NCBI GenBank assembly: GCA_964434575.1
Contig: CAYSWB010000006.1
Location: 1-64,000 of the forward strand
Direction: 5' to 3'
DNA from: DAORHV01 sp964434575
GTDB lineage: Bacteria > Patescibacteriota > Gracilibacteria > Peribacterales > Peribacteraceae
Length of the DNA stretch: 64,000 bases
Positions within the stretch are counted from its first letter, which is position 1, and each line of letters starts with the position of its first letter. Below, piece after piece: positions 60,795 to 64,000 of the stretch. A model generated the notes under the pieces. It had not been told where the DNA came from and searched no databases. It was given only the letters and a program-made list of their open reading frames with translations. Both the position numbers and the translations under genes were made by a program.

Positions 60795-61355
60795 TTACGC
60801 GGCGGCGGCCTTGGTGACGGCGGCCTTACCGGGCTTGCGGCGAACGTGTTCGTCGGTGTAACGGATGCCCTTGCCCTTGTACGGCTCCGGCGGGCGCAGG
60901 GAGCGCAGATTGGCGGCCACCTGGCCGACGAGCTGCTTGTCCATGCCCTTGATGGTCAAGAGGGCCTTGTTCTTCTCGTCCTGGACGGCCTCGATGCCTT
61001 CCGGGAGGGGGAAATCGACGGTGTGGGAGAAACCCAGGCTCAGCACGAGCGTCTTGCCCTTGGGCTGGACCTTGTAACCGACGCCCACGATCTCGAGCTT
61101 GCGCTCGTGGCCGGTGGCGGCGCCCTTGATCATGTTGGCAAGCAACGCGCGGGTCAGGCCGTGGTAGGCCTTGGCCTCGGCGGAGTCGTCGGTGCGCTTC
61201 ACCCAGACTTTGTTGTCCTTCACGTCGATCGTCACGAGGGGCTGCAGCGTGTACTGCAGGCCGCCCTTGCTGTTCTTGACGTGGACCACGCCAGACTTCA
61301 GCTCGACGGTGACGCCGGACGGGATATCGATGGTTTTGGCACCAATGCGAGACAT
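60795..61355 (-). CDS. rplF: 50S ribosomal protein L6
   Basis: 186 residues. Landmarks: MSRIGAKTIDIPSGVTVELK, HGLTRALLANMIKGAATGHE, RKLEIVGVGYKVQPKGKTLV and LRPPEPYKGKGIRYTDEHVR. Full length. Spacer before the ATG is gccccccaactccc. Confidence 0.98.
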   Translation of the reverse strand: MSRIGAKTIDIPSGVTVELKSGVVHVKNSKGGLQYTLQPLVTIDVKDNKVWVKRTDDSAEAKAYHGLTRALLANMIKGAATGHERKLEIVGVGYKVQPKGKTLVLSLGFSHTVDFPLPEGIEAVQDEKNKALLTIKGMDKQLVGQVAANLRSLRPPEPYKGKGIRYTDEHVRRKPGKAAVTKAAAA

Positions 61356-61369
61356 GGGAGTTGGGGGGC

Positions 61370-61756
61370 TTAGGAGAACGTGCAGAGGACTTCACCGCCG
61401 ATCTTGCGCTTGCGGGCTTCCTTGTCGGTCATGAGGCCCTGGCTGGTGGAGATGATGGCGTAGCTGTGGCCGTAGAGCACCTTGCGGATGCCGTCGGCGC
61501 CGACGTAGCGGCGTCCACCCGGGGTGGAAACGCGGTTGATGGAGGCGAACGGCTTGTCCGGGTTGAAGGTCAGGACGAGCTCGCGGCGGTAACCCTCACC
61601 CACGACTTCGACCGAGGACAGGAACTTGCGGTCCTTGAGAAGGTTGCAGATAGCCTCCTTCAGCTTGGAGTACCGGAGCTTGCAGTCCGGACGGCGGCCG
61701 TGCTGCGCATTGCGGATGCGCGTGAGGAGATCGGCGATGGGATCAGTGAAAGACAT
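61370..61756 (-). CDS. rpsH: 30S ribosomal protein S8
   Basis: 128 residues. Landmarks: MSFTDPIADLLTRIRNAQHG, KLKEAICNLLKDRKFLSSVE and the C-terminal YAIISTSQGLMTDKEARKRK. S8 is the classical autogenous regulator of spc operons in E. coli; no such site was identified here. Confidence 0.98.
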   Translation of the reverse strand: MSFTDPIADLLTRIRNAQHGRRPDCKLRYSKLKEAICNLLKDRKFLSSVEVVGEGYRRELVLTFNPDKPFASINRVSTPGGRRYVGADGIRKVLYGHSYAIISTSQGLMTDKEARKRKIGGEVLCTFS

Positions 61757-61765
61757 GGGTGGGGA

Positions 61766-61990
61766 TTACCAGGAAGATTTCTTAATGCCCGGGATGTGGC
61801 CGTCGCAGGCCAACTCGCGGAAGCAGATGCGGCAGACGCCGAAGAAGCGCATGTATCCGTGGCGACGATCGCACAGCTGGCAGCGGTTGTAGATCCGCGT
61901 CGGGAACTTGGGCTTCTTGCCGGCAGCCTTCGCCTTCATGTAGGCGGCTTGCTTCTTCTTCTGGCTGTTGACGAGTGCGAGGCGGGTCAT
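61766..61990 (-). CDS. rpsN: 30S ribosomal protein S14, zinc-binding type
   Basis: 74 residues with two CxxC pairs (RCQLCDRRHGYM and VCRICFRELA), so the zinc-binding short form. It begins with a 12- to 15-residue extension beyond the 61-residue norm and ends GHIPGIKKSSW, as in the family. Confidence 0.97.
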   Translation of the reverse strand: MTRLALVNSQKKKQAAYMKAKAAGKKPKFPTRIYNRCQLCDRRHGYMRFFGVCRICFRELACDGHIPGIKKSSW

Positions 61991-62040
61991 GGGAGTGAAA
62001 TCTCGAGGGAGTTGGGGAAGGGCTTGGGAGTATGCAGGAG

Positions 62041-62634
62041 TTACTTGGCGTTTTCAATGCTGCCTGCTCCGCGAGCCGGGCGGCGGAACGGCAATCCGAT
62101 GAGCTTGAGGAGGGCCATGCCCTTCTTGTCGTCGCCGGCGTTGGTGGTGATCTGAATCTGCATGCCGAAGATCTTGTTGGCTTCGGGAGCGGGCAATTCC
62201 GGGAAGATCGACTGGTCGGTGATACCGACGGCGAAGTTGCCGCGTCCGTCGAGCTTCGGGTTCAGTCCGCGGAAGTCGCGGATGCGGGGGAAGGCGTAGT
62301 TGATGAGGCGATCGAGGAAGTTGTACATGGACTTGCCGCGCAAGGTCACGGACATGCCGACGATCATGTTCTCGCGGATGTTGAAGTTGCTGATGGACAA
62401 GCGCGAGCGGCGGACGGAGGGGCGCTGGCAGGCGATGATCGCGAGCTGGTCGGCGATGAAGGCCTGGATGTCCTTGGCCGAGTACTTCTTCTGGCTGAGA
62501 CCAACGTTCAGGACGACCTTGGTGATTTTCGGAAGGGCGTTGACGTTCTTGATGCCGAGCTCCGCCATGAGGGACTTGGCGATGTCGGTCTTGAGCCGTT
62601 GCTGGAGGGGGACGAAAGTCTTGGCGGTAGCCAT
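62041..62634 (-). CDS. rplE: 50S ribosomal protein L5
   Basis: 197 residues. Landmarks: LPKITKVVLNVGLSQKKYSA, ACQRPSVRRSRLSISNFNIR, GMSVTLRGKSMYNFLDRLIN and DFRGLNPKLDGRGNFAVGIT. The 5S rRNA-binding core is intact. Spacer to the upstream rplX stop is tcacctctc. Confidence 0.98.
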   Translation of the reverse strand: MATAKTFVPLQQRLKTDIAKSLMAELGIKNVNALPKITKVVLNVGLSQKKYSAKDIQAFIADQLAIIACQRPSVRRSRLSISNFNIRENMIVGMSVTLRGKSMYNFLDRLINYAFPRIRDFRGLNPKLDGRGNFAVGITDQSIFPELPAPEANKIFGMQIQITTNAGDDKKGMALLKLIGLPFRRPARGAGSIENAK

Positions 62635-62643
62635 GAGAGGTGA

Positions 62644-63177
62644 TTAGGAGCCGCGGCCTGCGGAACGGGTGTGACCGGGAGTCGAAGTTGCGGGGCCGGA
62701 CTCGGCCTTGCCGGCGGAACCGGCGTCTGCGCCCATCGCTTCGTTGCCGAAGCCGATTTTCTTCCAGAACGGAGCCTTCTTGCCGGCCGGGGCGGCCTCC
62801 TTCTCCTTGGACGGAGCCTTGGAGGTGCTGGCGGGAGCCTGCTTGGCCTTCGGCACTTCCACCTTGGTGCGGCCGATGACGGTCTTGCTGCCCTTGGCGA
62901 TGCGGGCCTTCACGCCCTTGGCATCGACGGCGTAGCCGACGCGGGTGGGCTTGTTCGTCTTCGGATCGACGATCATCACGTTGCTGGCGGAGATGGAACC
63001 CTCGTAGGTCAGCTTCTTGCCGGCCTCGTTCTGGGTCTTCTTCACGTGCTTGGTGACCATGTTCACGCCGGACACGATGACGCGGTTCTGGTCCTTGAGG
63101 ACGCGCATGATGGTGCCGCGCTTTCCTTTGTCTTTGCCTGCGATGACGTGGACGGTGTCGCCCTGGGAGAGTTTCAT
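62644..63177 (-). CDS. rplX: 50S ribosomal protein L24 with long C-terminal extension
   Basis: 177 residues, against about 105 typical. The KOW core is at the start (VHVIAGKDKGKRGTIMRVLK, VSGVNMVTKHVKKTQNEAGK) and the family region ends near TRVGYAVDAKGVKARIAKGS. The last 70 or so residues are Ala/Lys/Pro/Gly-rich low complexity. Spacer of only six bases (gctccc) after the rplN stop. Confidence 0.96.
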   Translation of the reverse strand: MKLSQGDTVHVIAGKDKGKRGTIMRVLKDQNRVIVSGVNMVTKHVKKTQNEAGKKLTYEGSISASNVMIVDPKTNKPTRVGYAVDAKGVKARIAKGSKTVIGRTKVEVPKAKQAPASTSKAPSKEKEAAPAGKKAPFWKKIGFGNEAMGADAGSAGKAESGPATSTPGHTRSAGRGS

Positions 63178-63183
63178 GGGAGC

Positions 63184-63552
63184 TTAGAGAACGTCGGGAG
63201 CTTGGGAGATGATCTTCTGGTAGCCGGCGGCGCGGAGTTCGCGGGCGACGGGGCCGAAGACGCGGGTGCCTTTGGGTTCCTTGTTGGCGTCGATGATGAC
63301 GCAGGCGTTGTCATCGAAGCGGATGGCGCTGCCGTCCTTGCGCTTGTGCGTGAACTTGGTGCGGACGATGACAGCGCGCTCGACGGCCTTCTTCTTCACC
63401 GTTCCGCGGGAAGCGGCGGTCTTGATGGCCACGACGATGATGTCGCCGATGGCGGCGTAACGGCGGCGGGATCCACCGAGCACCTTGATGCACATGCACG
63501 ACTTGGCGCCGGTGTTATCTGCCACGTTGAGGATGGTCTGCGCTTGGATCAT
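63184..63552 (-). CDS. rplN: 50S ribosomal protein L14
   Basis: 122 residues, exact family length. Landmarks: MIQAQTILNVADNTGAKSCM, KVLGGSRRRYAAIGDIIVVA, RFDDNACVIIDANKEPKGTR and VFGPVARELR. Confidence 0.98.
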   Translation of the reverse strand: MIQAQTILNVADNTGAKSCMCIKVLGGSRRRYAAIGDIIVVAIKTAASRGTVKKKAVERAVIVRTKFTHKRKDGSAIRFDDNACVIIDANKEPKGTRVFGPVARELRAAGYQKIISQAPDVL

Positions 63553-63554
63553 GG

Positions 63555-63896
63555 TTAGGCGGTAACGGCGGAATCGGCCTTCTTCTCGGCCAGGGAGTCA
63601 CGGTGGTCGCGCTTCACGTTCTTCTCCACGTCCTCTTCCTTGATGGATGCGGTGACGATGGCCTTCTTCTTGATCTCGGTGACCTTGAAGCACTTGTTCT
63701 TCGACAGCGGGCGGCACTCCGTGATCACCACTTCGTCACCCACGGCCAGTCCTGCGTGGCCGTTCGTGTCGGCCATGAACTTCTTGCTCACGCGGTAGCG
63801 CTTGCCGTACTTGGCGTGCATCACGTAGCGGTGCACGGTCACGACGACGGTGTTCTGCATCTTGGCCGAGGTGATGAGTCCGGTCTTGGTACGCAC
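63555..63896 (-). CDS. rpsQ: 30S ribosomal protein S17
   Basis: 113 residues from a GTG. OB-fold core: GLITSAKMQNTVVVTVHRYV, KYGKRYRVSKKFMADTNGHA, LAVGDEVVITECRPLSKNKC. About 30 charged residues extend beyond the usual end. Its stop is two bases before the rplN start. Confidence 0.97.
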   Translation of the reverse strand: MRTKTGLITSAKMQNTVVVTVHRYVMHAKYGKRYRVSKKFMADTNGHAGLAVGDEVVITECRPLSKNKCFKVTEIKKKAIVTASIKEEDVEKNVKRDHRDSLAEKKADSAVTA

Positions 63897-63923
63897 GGGT
63901 GAAAAGAGGGAACTAGAAGGGAA

Positions 63924-64000
63924 TTAAGCGGCTTTCTTCTTGGCTGCGGGGGCCTTGGTGGCCTTCTTCGGCGCGGAGCCGGAATCTTGTACAGGATTCT
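63924..64000 (-). CDS. rpmC: C-terminal end of a gene upstream of rpsQ, probably ribosomal protein L29
   Basis: Only the last 25 codons are in the window: NPVQDSGSAPKKATKAPAAK then KKAA and a TAA stop. The position before rpsQ fits rpmC. The Ala/Lys-rich tail resembles the extensions on other ribosomal proteins here. The family core is outside the window, so the assignment rests on gene order. Confidence 0.55.
   Translation of the reverse strand, partial: NPVQDSGSAPKKATKAPAAKKKAA

Noticed and set aside
43618..63902. Shine-Dalgarno sequences before ribosomal genes (GGAG/GAGG strings near the starts)
   Set aside because: These strings are on the non-coding strand. Read in the sense direction they are CTCC/CCTC, the opposite of a ribosome-binding site.

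Overview
This window reads as chromosomal DNA of a GC-rich member of the Candidate Phyla Radiation (Patescibacteria). A Peregrinibacteria/Peribacteria-type lineage is my best guess, but the sequence alone does not prove it. Points in favour: the spc ribosomal cluster has no rpmD (L30) between rpsE and rplO, which is typical of CPR; genes have essentially no Shine-Dalgarno sequences; many extracytoplasmic proteins are very large; and TGA acts as an ordinary stop (rpiB, rpe), which argues against the recoded Gracilibacteria/Absconditabacteria. No insertion sequence, CRISPR array, rRNA or phage was seen.

Layout. 1-3.6 kb: 5' part of ftsH, a small membrane-anchored protein and two membrane/lipid-linked glycosyltransferases. 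3.65-19.93 kb: one giant minus-strand gene (about 5,390 codons as assembled, crossed by a 100-N gap). It encodes a cytoplasmic helix-turn-helix head, one membrane segment and a huge repetitive ectodomain. 20.1-28 kb: a surface-protein locus with a multi-pass protein, an MG2/Ig-like membrane protein, LemA, a DUF916-like protein and three paralogous anchored proteins. The paralogs share their domain with the C-terminus of the multi-pass protein. 28-34.3 kb: metabolic and housekeeping genes (purC, tpiA, rpiB, rpe, a DUF192 lipoprotein, dprA) and a putative caspase/CHAT-like peptidase. 34.5-43.5 kb: tRNA-Thr(CGU), a dockerin / SLH-cohesin-like / DUF5667 operon, several unknown proteins and a slipin. 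43.6-64 kb: the S10/spc/alpha ribosomal superoperon on the minus strand (rpmC' to rpsI).

The superoperon keeps ancestral gene order but is broken twice by foreign genes. A PfpI-like gene, an unknown gene and an opposite-strand double-ACT gene lie between rpsE and rplO. A 4.4-kb opposite-strand gene for a 1,451-residue helical-repeat protein and its small partner lies between map and infA.

Expression signals are unusually readable. About sixteen genes have a -10 hexamer ending only 5-11 bases before the start codon, often as an extended TGN-TANNNT, which implies leaderless mRNAs. Genes inside the ribosomal operons are instead preceded by C/U-rich spacers with no purine-rich ribosome-binding site. 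Several strong Rho-independent terminators separate the units. Three convergent gene pairs overlap at their stop codons, and a fourth pair abuts exactly.
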